In this document: positions 50,617 to 57,777 of the stretch, in pieces
Layout: every line of letters starts with the position of its first letter
Position numbering within the stretch: the stretch's first letter is position 1
From: CAG-873 sp910578365
GTDB taxonomy: Bacteria > Bacteroidota > Bacteroidia > Bacteroidales > Muribaculaceae
Length of the DNA stretch: 64,000 nucleotides
Direction of reading: 5' to 3'
NCBI GenBank assembly: GCA_951635545.1
Contig: OX620685.1
Location: 3,472,001 to 3,536,000 of the forward strand
Notes under the pieces: generated by a model
What the model was told of the DNA's origin: nothing
What the model saw: only the letters and a program-made list of their open reading frames with translations
The model's database searches: none
Made by a program: the position numbers and the translations under genes

Positions 50617-51264
50617 ATGAGCAGAGCGATAAGTAACAAAAACGTGCTTGCGGCGCAGTTTGAGACGGCGGAGTTCACCGGGCCATATCTGGCGAGCTTC
50701 GGCCGTCCGGAGCTGCGCGGGGCATGGATAATATGGGGCGGGAGCGGAAGCGGCAAGACCACTTTTACGCTCATGCTCTGCAAGTATCTGGCGCGGTTTG
50801 GCCGCGTGGCGTATGACAGCCTCGAGCAGGGTCTGAGCCTGTCGCTTCAAAAGGCATGGGAGCGCGTGGGCATGGCCGAAGCGGGCAGCAATATAATACT
50901 GCTTGACAAAGAGAACCTCGCCGAGCTACGCGCCCGGCTGTCGAAGCGCAGAAGCCCGGACATAATCGTAATTGACAGCGTGCAGTATTTGAAAAAATTC
51001 TATACCCAGACATTCGGGGACCTTAAAGATGACTTTCCGGACAAACTTTTCATATTTATAAGCCAGGCTGACAAGGCCGGCAAAGACCCCGCCGGAAGTG
51101 TGGCAAAACATATACGCTATGACGCTGACATAAAAATCAAGGTTGAGGGTTACAAAGCGTTTGTTACTACGCGCTACGAGGACCCGGATAAAGGCGAGGG
51201 CGGCGCTGACTTCATAATCTGGGAGCAGGGAGCCGCAGAGTATTGGGCTGAACAAATAAAATAA
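50617..51264 (+). CDS. RecA/DnaB-like P-loop ATPase of the early operon
   Basis: 215 residues. Walker A GGSGSGKT (41-48) and Walker B DIIVIDS (115-121) within a RecA-like core; KLFIFISQADK gives a sensor strand. It resembles RadA/DnaB-type single-domain ATPases. There is no zinc finger and no helicase N-terminal domain. Role unknown; it is unusual as a second P-loop protein beside MuB. It is one of the more GC-typical early genes, with no independent promoter. Confidence 0.75.
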   Translation: MSRAISNKNVLAAQFETAEFTGPYLASFGRPELRGAWIIWGGSGSGKTTFTLMLCKYLARFGRVAYDSLEQGLSLSLQKAWERVGMAEAGSNIILLDKENLAELRARLSKRRSPDIIVIDSVQYLKKFYTQTFGDLKDDFPDKLFIFISQADKAGKDPAGSVAKHIRYDADIKIKVEGYKAFVTTRYEDPDKGEGGADFIIWEQGAAEYWAEQIK

Positions 51265-51271
51265 AACAACC

Positions 51272-51790
51272 ATGGCAAAAAAAGAAAATAGGACAATGGA
51301 CGAAATCCACCGCGGCCTCGTGAAAAAGTTTCACACCCTTTGCACGGTGCTGGGGCTTGATGATGAAGCGAAGCGCGCAATCCTGGCAAGCTGGGGTGTC
51401 GAGAGCAGCCGCGACCTGACCCAGCACCAGCTCATAGACATCTGTGCGAAGCTGAGCGAGCAGGTGGATGAAAAGCAGGGCACGGCCAGGCTTGACAAGC
51501 TTCGCAAGCAGGTGATCGCGGCAATAGGCGGCTGGCTTCGGGAAACCAAGCAGCAGAGCAATATTTCGATAATAAAAGGCATTGCGATGCGCGCCAGCGG
51601 TTATAATGACTTCAACAAGATACCGAGGGAGCGGCTGCGCAACCTCATAGCGACATTTAACAACAAAGTCAAGGACGCCCGCGCGGTTGATGCACTGACC
51701 GACGCACTGCTTATGCAGCATTACAGTGCCGGGGGCGAGATTCTTTGCCAAGGCAAAGCGCCAAGGCGATTTGACCCGACACTAAATTAA
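51272..51790 (+). CDS. GemA/gp16-like regulatory protein (DUF1018)
   Basis: 172 residues. The DUF1018 pattern is visible (DEIHRGLVKKFHTLCTVLGLDDEAKRAIL, then LTQHQLIDICAKL, then ISIIKGIAMRASGYNDFNKIPRERLRNLIATFN). In Mu the GemA/gp16 proteins modulate host or phage functions, with unclear mechanism. Found in most Mu-like phages between the transposition genes and the late genes, which fits this position. Confidence 0.8.
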   Translation: MAKKENRTMDEIHRGLVKKFHTLCTVLGLDDEAKRAILASWGVESSRDLTQHQLIDICAKLSEQVDEKQGTARLDKLRKQVIAAIGGWLRETKQQSNISIIKGIAMRASGYNDFNKIPRERLRNLIATFNNKVKDARAVDALTDALLMQHYSAGGEILCQGKAPRRFDPTLN

Positions 51791-51797
51791 CGAATCA

Positions 51798-52076
51798 ATG
51801 AAAAAGAAAATTTTCAAATTCCTAAACGGGGTAGCATATCCAAGATATGACGGCTACCGTGTAAGGGTTGGCCGAAAATGGGAAATATCAGACAGCATAG
51901 ATCTTGAAAACCATTGGCAGTTAGTAAAGAGCTGCCAGGTTCATGACTATTGGTTCCCATTAGTCCAATTTGATAAAGAAACTCACGATTTAATTTTAGT
52001 AGGTGAAAAGGTTGGAAATGAAAGCCATTTGCGGCAATTCATACCAACCGGAAACATATTCATAACAAGGACATGA
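51798..52076 (+). CDS. Phage protein, unknown
   Basis: 92 residues, A/T-richer codon use than neighbours; no family recognised. Overlaps the next gene by four bases; AAGGACATG forms the next start. Confidence 0.55.
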   Translation: MKKKIFKFLNGVAYPRYDGYRVRVGRKWEISDSIDLENHWQLVKSCQVHDYWFPLVQFDKETHDLILVGEKVGNESHLRQFIPTGNIFITRT

Positions 52077-52354
52077 GCAAGGATCTGGAACGAATTAAAG
52101 CCTATGTGCTGGAGCAGACGGAGAGCATGAGCGACAACGCGCGTGTGGAACTGCTGGACGCCTTGGCATGGTGGGCGAGTGATGAGGCGGGGTCGCTCAA
52201 CTTTGACTCTGCAGACGCGGAGCTATTCGATGAACAACGCTGTGCCGGTGTAAAAGGACAGAACACCCAAGCAGTTAAACACAATTTCTCTGCTAATTGC
52301 AGAGCGATTGAAAATCGATTAAATAACCACTTAAACACCGTTAAAAATGAGTGA
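52073..52354 (+). CDS. Phage protein, unknown, with A/T-rich 3' half
   Basis: 93 residues. The first 60 residues (MSKDLERIKAYVLEQTESMS, acidic) read normally; the last 33 are encoded by A/T-rich DNA that also contains a GTAAAAGGACA copy (52250-52260), a CTCTGC/GCAGAG hairpin and TTAAA repeats. The original C-terminus may have been altered. It overlaps the DUF3164 start. Confidence 0.5.
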   Translation: MSKDLERIKAYVLEQTESMSDNARVELLDALAWWASDEAGSLNFDSADAELFDEQRCAGVKGQNTQAVKHNFSANCRAIENRLNNHLNTVKNE

Positions 52355-53081
52355 ACAGGTAACAATCAGCGCCTAGGAGTTCAAGGCATTCCAGGCGTTT
52401 CAGGCCGAAAAGGCCAAACAGAAAGCAGCAGAGGCCCGCAAGGCACAGCGGGCAAGTTATCAGCAGATGGTAGACGATGAGCTTGCCGCCGCAGTGCCGG
52501 AGCTTCGCGCCCTGAGCGAACAGATTAAGACAGTCAAGGACGCCACATTCGGCAACTTCGCCGCTGTGCTTGACATGAAAGCCGAGGTTGTGGGCTTCAA
52601 AGAGGACGGACAGTTCAGCCACACATTTACGAACAGCGAAAGCACATTGCGCCTGACGCTGGGTGTTAATACTGTAGACGGCTGGACAGACATGGCCGAG
52701 GCCGGCATAGCAATGGTTCGCCGCTATCTGGAGAGCCTGGCGACAGATGAAAAGAGCAAGACGCTTGTCAACACCGTGCTGCGACTGTTGAGCAAGGACC
52801 GCCAGGGGAACCTCAACGCCAGTAAGGTGCTCCAGCTCCAGAAGATGGCCGACGAGAGCCGGGACGAACAGTTTATCGAAGCTGTTAAGATAATCCGCGA
52901 GAGCTACCAGCCTACAGAAACACGCCGTTATATCCGCGCGCAGTACCGCGACACAACGACCGGTAACGCCTGGCGCAACATACCGCTGAGCATAACCGAC
53001 GTGGACCTGTTGCCGGAAAATGAAACAGCCTCGGAGCCTGATGCAGAAGCAGAGGGAACCGAGGCGGAAGCGGCCGAATAA
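52347..53081 (+). pseudogene. DUF3164 family phage protein with in-frame amber at codon 10
   Basis: From ATG 52347 the frame reads MSEQVTISA, then TAG at 52374-52376, then 234 more residues of a DUF3164 protein (QQMVDDELAAAVPELRALSEQI ... FGNFAAVLDMKAEVVGFKEDGQFSHTFTN ... LRLTLGVNTVDGWTDMAEAG). A single C-to-T change would turn a CAG (Gln) into TAG. Restart could occur at ATG 52467 and give 204 residues. DUF3164 proteins are small Mu-family proteins of unknown function. Confidence 0.75.
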
Positions 53082-53151
53082 AAAAAAGACCGCGCCAACG
53101 AGCCACCGGAGTAACTGACGTCAGCGCTGAGCCTGATGTAAAAGGACAGTG

Positions 53152-53183
53152 CAAAGTTAGTAAAAATAGTCGAGAATGGCAAA
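53152..53183 (-). promoter_or_regulatory. Antisense promoter inside the early region
   Basis: On the minus strand TTTG (53180-53183) and TAACTTTG (53152-53159) are 20 bp apart, a full consensus match. The transcript would run into the 3' end of DUF3164 and meet a run of eight T residues (53080-53087 complement). Confidence 0.6.
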
Positions 53184-53409
53184 TAAAAAGCGGCATAAAA
53201 GCACGTTGGCGCGGTCAGAAAAAGTCAAAGCCCTTACGGCCCTGCATTACGAGGCGGGCAATCAGGCCAAATGCTACAAAGCAGTGTGGCGCCGCTGGAT
53301 AGAGCCGGAGTTCGGCATTTGTTACCGCACCTATCTGAACATGCTGGGACTTGACCCTGACACTGAGCGGTCACCCGACAAGACCCCGTCGTTATTTGAC
53401 GACTTATAG
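53176..53409 (+). CDS. Phage protein, unknown
   Basis: 77 residues; basic N-terminus (MANKKRHKSTLARSEKVKAL) and KAVWRRWIEPEFGICYRTYLNML. No family recognised. Possibly DNA-binding by charge only. Ends with TAG before the 53443 hairpin. Confidence 0.55.
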   Translation: MANKKRHKSTLARSEKVKALTALHYEAGNQAKCYKAVWRRWIEPEFGICYRTYLNMLGLDPDTERSPDKTPSLFDDL

Positions 53410-53442
53410 TAGCCGAGTTAAAGGTTGACAACCTGTAAAAAC

Positions 53443-53475
53443 ACCCCCGACGGCCATGGAAGCCGCCGGGGGCGT
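53443..53475. terminator. Hairpin terminator between early operon and minus-strand morphogenesis genes
   Basis: An 11-bp stem (CCCCCGACGGC with GCCGCCGGGGG, one mismatch) and a 7-nt loop. It lies between the convergent ends of 53176-53409 and 53483-53968. Confidence 0.7.
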
Positions 53476-53482
53476 TGTTGTA

Positions 53483-53968
53483 TTAGTCGCGATTGGAAAG
53501 CGCGGCAGAGAGGCCGGAAACAGCTCTGACGGGGCGCATGGCTGTTATGTCCTGCACACCGCAGACATAACGCTCCACATTTTCGACAATTTCGGCATGA
53601 TCATGATTGGTTGCCGAGGTCGTAAGCATGAAGCCGGAGAAATTGTCGCCGCGCAATCCCTGCATGGCATTGTTAATGCCATCGAGCAGGTCAAACACGG
53701 CCAGGGCATCATCTATGCGTGGGTCCTTGTGGCCGTGAGTGGCAACGGAACGGGTTACAATATGGAGGCGCACAGCCAGCGCGCCCCGGCGGCCCCCCAT
53801 GTTCTGCTGCTTCCACTCCACAGCTTCAAACTCAATAAAGACGGCGGCAAAGGGGAAAGCCGCCCCGCCGTTGAGCGCCTGGACCTGGTTGTTCCAGAGG
53901 TCAACAAAGGCTACGCCTGGAACGGTGGCCACAGCTTCGGCAATAGCCTTGAAAATTTGTTTTCTCAT
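53483..53968 (-). CDS. Phage tail terminator-like protein
   Basis: 161 residues. Residues 1-40 (MRKQIFKAIAEAVATVPGVAFVDLWNNQVQAL) and the beta-rich middle (AAFPFAAVFIEFEAVEWKQQNMGGRRGALAVRLHIVT) have the look of phage tail-terminator or head-tail completion proteins. The call rests on the fold pattern and its place beside the gpG-like gene, not on a clear family match. Confidence 0.55.
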   Translation of the reverse strand: MRKQIFKAIAEAVATVPGVAFVDLWNNQVQALNGGAAFPFAAVFIEFEAVEWKQQNMGGRRGALAVRLHIVTRSVATHGHKDPRIDDALAVFDLLDGINNAMQGLRGDNFSGFMLTTSATNHDHAEIVENVERYVCGVQDITAMRPVRAVSGLSAALSNRD

Positions 53969-54450
53969 TGTCGCAAAAAGTCAGTTAATTGGGTGTTGAA
54001 CTGTTTTAGGTTACGGTCGATTGCTTCCCGGATGATGCGCTGTGTGTCGGGGCCGTCGCCGATGAACTGGCGTTGGGGCATTGTTATGACCTTGCCTGTT
54101 TTCATAAGAGCCATGCTTTTCCATGCTTCGTCTTTGGTTTGCTTGTACTTATACCAAAAGTAGCGTTTCATTTTGGCCGTAACGATGATTTTGCCGCCCT
54201 CATTGTGTAGTGTGGTGTAAGGCAGGGAGGACGAGAAGCGCACGCCATTGCCGGACACTACGCCCCTGGCAGAACGGCGCATTGCACTTGAAACGACAAG
54301 CAGGGATCCGCGGCGGTAGTCATGGGCGCGAGGCTTCCACTTGTCGGAGAAAAAGCCCTTACGTTCAAAGTTGCGGTCGAACTCTTCGGAGAGGTCCACG
54401 CGCATGTCGTCGAGGATGTCGGCTTTTAGTTTGTTGGCGTCTAATGTCAT
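53965..54450 (-). CDS. Phage virion morphogenesis protein (Mu gpG-like)
   Basis: 161 residues from MTLDANKL. Family signs are FERKGFFSDKWKPRAHDYRRGSLLVVSSAMRRSA (the L-x-x-S-G-x-L-R type region) and LPYTTLHNEGGKIIVTAKMKRYFW (NHNEGG), as in Mu G/phage tail completion protein S. It probably acts in head-tail joining. The start at 54450 was chosen over a TTG at 54483. It overlaps the next gene by four bases. Confidence 0.8.
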   Translation of the reverse strand: MTLDANKLKADILDDMRVDLSEEFDRNFERKGFFSDKWKPRAHDYRRGSLLVVSSAMRRSARGVVSGNGVRFSSSLPYTTLHNEGGKIIVTAKMKRYFWYKYKQTKDEAWKSMALMKTGKVITMPQRQFIGDGPDTQRIIREAIDRNLKQFNTQLTDFLRQ

Positions 54451-54460
54451 TTGAAATTTG

Positions 54461-54468
54461 TAAATTTG
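54461..54468 (+). promoter_or_regulatory. -7 element (TAAATTTG) of the membrane-protein gene
   Basis: TAAATTTG 24 bp upstream of ATG 54492, on the strand opposite to the flanking morphogenesis genes. No good TTTG at 19-21 bp. Confidence 0.5.
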
Positions 54469-54491
54469 CAGGCGTTTAACCAAGAAACAAA

Positions 54492-54926
54492 ATGGATAGA
54501 GAGATGAGAAAAGCCGTTAAAGGGCTTTATGTGGAAGCGTTTCAAGATTCTCTGCGTATATCGACAGACGCACTTCGTTATATTCTAACCGTGTCAGTAT
54601 CTTTGCTGACACTGTTGCTCCCTTTGCTGATTTTTGTAGCAGAGCGGACACAAAGCCGTGACCTGCTTTTGTGGGTAGTGGGTTCGTTGTTATTGTCGAG
54701 CCTGGTGAGTCTAAGCGGTCTAATAATATACGTGTATAAATTTCGGCAACGATGGAAGATTGCGCGGCAAATAGAAGCGTATGTAAGGGGCGAGGGCAAA
54801 TTCCCGGGGACGGAATGGGAATCGCCGCACACGACCCTCGCAGGCTGCGCCATAATAGCAGGAATGTGTTTCGGGTCGGCTTTTGTATCACTGTGCGCAG
54901 TGTTATTTCAAATACTTTTTTCATAA
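54492..54926 (+). CDS. Small integral membrane protein, candidate moron
   Basis: 144 residues. Two hydrophobic helices (residues about 30-70, split by a charged loop AERTQSRD) followed by a charged segment and a second pair of hydrophobic stretches (LAGCAIIAGMCFGSAFVSLCAVLF). It is transcribed opposite to the surrounding genes with its own -7 element. No family recognised. The position and layout fit a lysogenic-conversion or exclusion gene. Confidence 0.6.
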   Translation: MDREMRKAVKGLYVEAFQDSLRISTDALRYILTVSVSLLTLLLPLLIFVAERTQSRDLLLWVVGSLLLSSLVSLSGLIIYVYKFRQRWKIARQIEAYVRGEGKFPGTEWESPHTTLAGCAIIAGMCFGSAFVSLCAVLFQILFS

Positions 54927-54929
54927 AAC

Positions 54930-54960
54930 TTTGAGTTTTGGAAAATTGTTATTAACTTTG
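54930..54960 (+). promoter_or_regulatory. Strong promoter without a downstream gene
   Basis: TTTG (54930-54933) and TAACTTTG (54953-54960), 19 bp apart. It starts only a few bases after the membrane-protein stop and points at the terminator at 54965-55020. Confidence 0.65.
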
Positions 54961-54963
54961 CGG

Positions 54964-55021
54964 TGCGGGAGGTGCAACCGTTCCGGCTTTTTGTCGGTTT
55001 GTGGGCGTCCCGCTCTTTTTT
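54964..55021 (+). ncRNA. Candidate about 55-nt phage small RNA ending in a terminator
   Basis: GCGGGA (54965-54970) pairs with TCCCGC (55008-55013), enclosing AACCG/CGGTT (54976-54980 with 54995-54999), followed by CTTTTTT. Starts just after a consensus promoter. The 3' end meets the convergent end of the gpF-like gene. Confidence 0.45.
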
Positions 55022-56378
55022 ATAAATCCACCATGTGCACAATCTGCCCCTTTTGGACGCAGATTATTTTTTTGAACCTAAGGAACTGTCCGTCGTTAAG
55101 TTTTTCCAGTCCCATGTAACGACGTAGAGCAATATCGAATTTTTCAAGAGTGAAACCACCGTTAGGGAAATCAAGCACAGCTATTTGTGTGCCTTTTTTA
55201 TCCGCGCAGTGTTCAAGGCCGCGTTTGATGTTATTGGTGGTTGCTGTTTCGCGTCCTGCGACCTCAAATTGCAAGCCGTTCCATGTTCCCTCTGTGTGGC
55301 GTTTATGGTATTCCGAATTATTTTCAGGGCCGAAAATCACTATATGACCGGCACGGAATCCGGCTAACTGTGCCTCAAGCTCATATTTACCACCAACAGC
55401 GTTAAAATTGTGTTCAACGTGCGAGGCCCTGACACCGCCTGTTACGGGGTCATACTCCACGTCCGTATAATTGGGGTCGCCCTTTAACCGTTCATATTCT
55501 GTGTAATGTTCCGTTCTTTCCGCCGCCTGTTGCTCAATTACCTGTTTAGCGTCTTCGGGCGCTTTGAAATACGGATGTTTGGGCGGGAACAGTTGCAGAT
55601 CCTTGCCGGGATTGAAACGGAAAATCTGCTGTTTGGCGTTTTCGGTGCAATTATTTCCGCGGAGCATGGAAAGTGCCGGGTCGCTCTGGGGATATTTGCC
55701 CTTGCGCACCTGCACGGCAGTGCAACGGCAGTTCCAGCCATTCGGCGGCAGGTAGAGCGACCAGAACGGGTCGGATGGGGGCAGCGTTGTGCCGTGCAGG
55801 ATTGCATGATCCTCGCGCACGCGGTCGTCCTCCTTTTTCATCTTTCTGACGAACTTTGCAATGACAGCAACATCAGTATCAGCCGGAAAGCTGACCGCCA
55901 CATGACCGTCGACCTTTACTGTTATCACATTGCCCGTGTCAGCCGGAAGAAAACTGGCCTCCTCAAAGATGACATCCTCGAAAGGCACCTCCTGTGACTT
56001 ATTGTTACCCGTGCCTGTCGGTCCTGTATATCCGGGCAATCCGGCCACACGTAAATGCTTCCGATACAAATAAGAATGTAACTGACCGTATGTTACACCA
56101 AAACTCCTGCAATAAGAAGATAAGGTCCCGGGTTGTCTGCCTTGTGCGCATAATTGCTTGAACCGCTCATAAATTTCCCCGTAAAGGCGACTATTTACGC
56201 AACAATATCCCGGCAAGGTCTTTATATCCTGAAACTCGCTCTTGAGCACTTGCCGCATCTGACTCTGCTCTACACCGTTGGCTATGCAATAGGCCCGGAA
56301 CGAAGACGGCTGTCTTCCTTCGGCACACAGTTGCTTGAATGACTAGAAAACCTGCCTGTAAAGTTCATCTTTTCCCAT
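55020..56378 (-). pseudogene. gpF-like head morphogenesis protein fused to an IS66 TnpA fragment
   Basis: The frame runs from ATG 56378 to 55020 with a TAG at codon 12 (56343-56345). Residues up to about VAVIAKFVRKM (near 55845) are an IS66-family TnpA: two tandem repeats with FKQLCAQGRQP and PGYTGPTGTGNN, then VITVKVDGHVAVSFPADTDVAVI. The rest begins KKEDDRVREDHAILHG and continues DPFWSLYLPPNGWNCRCTAVQV, a Mu F-like minor head domain. So the 5' part of gpF was replaced. A start at an internal codon could still give a truncated protein. Confidence 0.8.
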
Positions 56379-56470
56379 AAATCAATTTTTACGGCAAAGT
56401 TAGAAACTTTACAGGCAGGCTTCAATACGCTATCGCGGACGGTTGTACTTGCGCTGCTGACTTAAAAGCC
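55845..56470 (-). mobile_element. IS66-family element remnant (left end and tnpA only)
   Basis: Contains the presumed promoter (TAACTTTG at 56395-56402 on the minus strand), ATG 56378, and most of tnpA. tnpB, tnpC and the right end are absent. Its outer boundary is between about 56420 and 56470. An inverted repeat (56405-56419 and 56351-56365, 15 bp perfect) has one arm upstream of the promoter start and one over codons 5-9. Confidence 0.75.
56395..56427 (-). promoter_or_regulatory. IS66 remnant promoter
   Basis: ATTG (56424-56427) and TAACTTTG (56395-56402) on the minus strand, 21 bp apart; the gene start follows about 17 bp later. Confidence 0.55.
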
Positions 56471-56474
56471 ATAT

Positions 56475-56547
56475 CGCGGAGTGGAGCAGTTGGTAGCTTG
56501 CCGGGTTCATTCCCCGGAGGTTGCAGGTTCGAGTCCTGCCTCCGCCA
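56475..56547 (+). tRNA. Initiator-like tRNA-Met (CAT), phage-encoded
   Basis: A 73-nt cloverleaf with all arms: acceptor 7 bp except C1 opposite C72, D stem with A11:T24, anticodon stem with three consecutive G:C pairs (CCGGG/CCCGG), loop TTCATTC with CAT anticodon, TTCGAGT T-loop. Unpaired 1:72, A11:U24 and three G:C pairs are the hallmarks of bacterial initiator tRNA. Departures are C72 in place of A72, T37 and C38 in the anticodon loop in place of A, and no encoded CCA. No intron. Confidence 0.75.
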
Positions 56548-56572
56548 CAAACCGAGAATTTTGAAATGACCC

Positions 56573-56630
56573 GACTGTCCGGGCGCCCACGGTATTTGCA
56601 ACAGCAAGGGCGCGACAAGCCCGGACGGTC
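56573..56630 (+). ncRNA. Structured RNA directly after the tRNA
   Basis: A 12-bp stem (56573-56584 and 56619-56630, one G-U pair) with an inner TTGC/GCAA hairpin (56596-56607). Followed by the terminator at 56642-56706. No coding frame. Confidence 0.45.
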
Positions 56631-56641
56631 AAAACAAACGA

Positions 56642-56706
56642 AGCCCCGGGGCGCGACGGGCCCCCCATCCACCCCCCCCCATCGCCCCGCCGCGCCCCGG
56701 CTTTTT
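56642..56706 (+). terminator. GC-rich rho-independent terminator
   Basis: AGCC + GGGGCGCG pairs with CGCGCCCC + GGCT (2-nt bulge), loop of about 35 nt that is C-rich, then TTTTT. It ends transcription from the tRNA region before the protease gene. Confidence 0.8.
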
Positions 56707-56724
56707 GAACAACGACAATGAAAA

Positions 56725-57736
56725 ATGAAAGATGTAATCATATCCACTGAAGCCGTGAACAGTTACGGCAGCCGTGTATTGACTTCGGGCATAGACCAGA
56801 GCCAGTATGAGCGCAATCCTGTGCTGCTATGGATGCACCGCAGGAGCTGGGAACCGGGAGCTATGCCGATAGGCAAGGTCGAAAATCTGCGCATAGAGGA
56901 TGGCAGACTGATAGGCACGCCGGTATTTGACCAGAACGACGACTTTGCCAAGCAGATAGAGAGCAAGTGGGAAAACGGTTTTTTACGCATGGCAAGTGCC
57001 GGGCTGGAAACGGTAGAGACCACCCCTGACCCCGCGCTGGTGCTTCCCGGGACAGACGCGCGTGACCGTAACGCGGTCAAAGCTGGTAGAGGTCAGCATT
57101 GTGGACATAGGCGGCAACGACGAAGCCCTGCAACTGTACGGAGCGGAGGGCAAGCTGCTGAAACTCGCCGCAGGTGAGGACAACCCCGGACTGCCCCTGC
57201 TTCAACTGAAAAAAGGAACAAAACCCGAACCCGGCGACGAAGCTGGCGAGGGGGACGAACTCAATAACAATCAAAATGAAAAAACAGCAATGAACAAAGA
57301 ACAGTTAACGCTCCTGGGGCTTCCCGACGGAGCGAGCGACGAACAGGCAACCGCCGCGCTCCAGCTGATGAAAATGCGGGCCGACAAGGTCGAGGCGTTG
57401 CAGCTGGCGGCAGTTACCCAGTGTGTGGACCAGGCGATCGCCGAGAGGAAAATTCTGGCGGCGCAGCGCGACCACTATATCCAGCTCGGCAAGGCCGCAG
57501 GCGCGGATATGCTAACAGACACATTCAAGACTATGCAGGCCCAGGTAAAACCGACTGACATCCTTAGGCTGAGCAAGGAGAGCGCTCCGGGCTCTGGCAA
57601 AGGCCCCGGTAGCTACACGAAGCTCAGCGAAGTGCCCCGGGAGGAATTGCTTGAGCTCCGCAAAGAGCAGCCGGCAGAATACATGCGGCTCTACAAGGCC
57701 GAATATGGCTGCGATTGCCCGCCCCTGAGCGAATGA
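56725..57736 (+). pseudogene. Phage prohead protease/scaffold (Mu I-Z like), frameshifted
   Basis: Residues 1-110 (STEAVNSYGSRVLTSGIDQSQYERNPVLLWMHR ... ENGFLRMASAGLETVET) are a HK97/Mu I-type protease. Near 57046-57051 the frame must shift by one base to continue as GQTRVTVTRSKLVEVSIVDIGGNDEALQLYG: removing one G of CCCGGG restores it. The C-terminal part from 57062 to 57736 carries the scaffold region. An internal ATG at 57290 (MNKEQLTLLGLPDG) could start a scaffold (Z-like) protein alone, as in Mu. Confidence 0.75.
57290..57736 (+). CDS. Nested scaffold protein (Z-like), in frame with the protease C-terminus
   Basis: 148 residues from an internal Met, beginning MNKEQLTLLGLPDGASDEQA and mostly helical. 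Mu makes its scaffold by such an in-frame internal start. This product is not affected by the frameshift upstream. Confidence 0.5.
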   Translation: MNKEQLTLLGLPDGASDEQATAALQLMKMRADKVEALQLAAVTQCVDQAIAERKILAAQRDHYIQLGKAAGADMLTDTFKTMQAQVKPTDILRLSKESAPGSGKGPGSYTKLSEVPREELLELRKEQPAEYMRLYKAEYGCDCPPLSE

Positions 57737-57777
57737 GGGCGCGATGACCCGAAAATCATTAACCATTAAATAAAACG

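Noticed and set aside
52347..53081. Global TAG recoding (code 15) of the phage
   Set aside because: Several phage genes here end with TAG at natural ends, including one just after a programmed frameshift, so TAG is still a stop.
53456..54163. Plus-strand ORF opposite the morphogenesis genes
   Set aside because: Shadow of the tail terminator-like and gpG-like genes; no domain and no start signal.
56422..56607. Minus-strand ORF with RRQDSNLQPPGNEPG
   Set aside because: This is the well-known false translation of the antisense of a tRNA gene (56475-56547).
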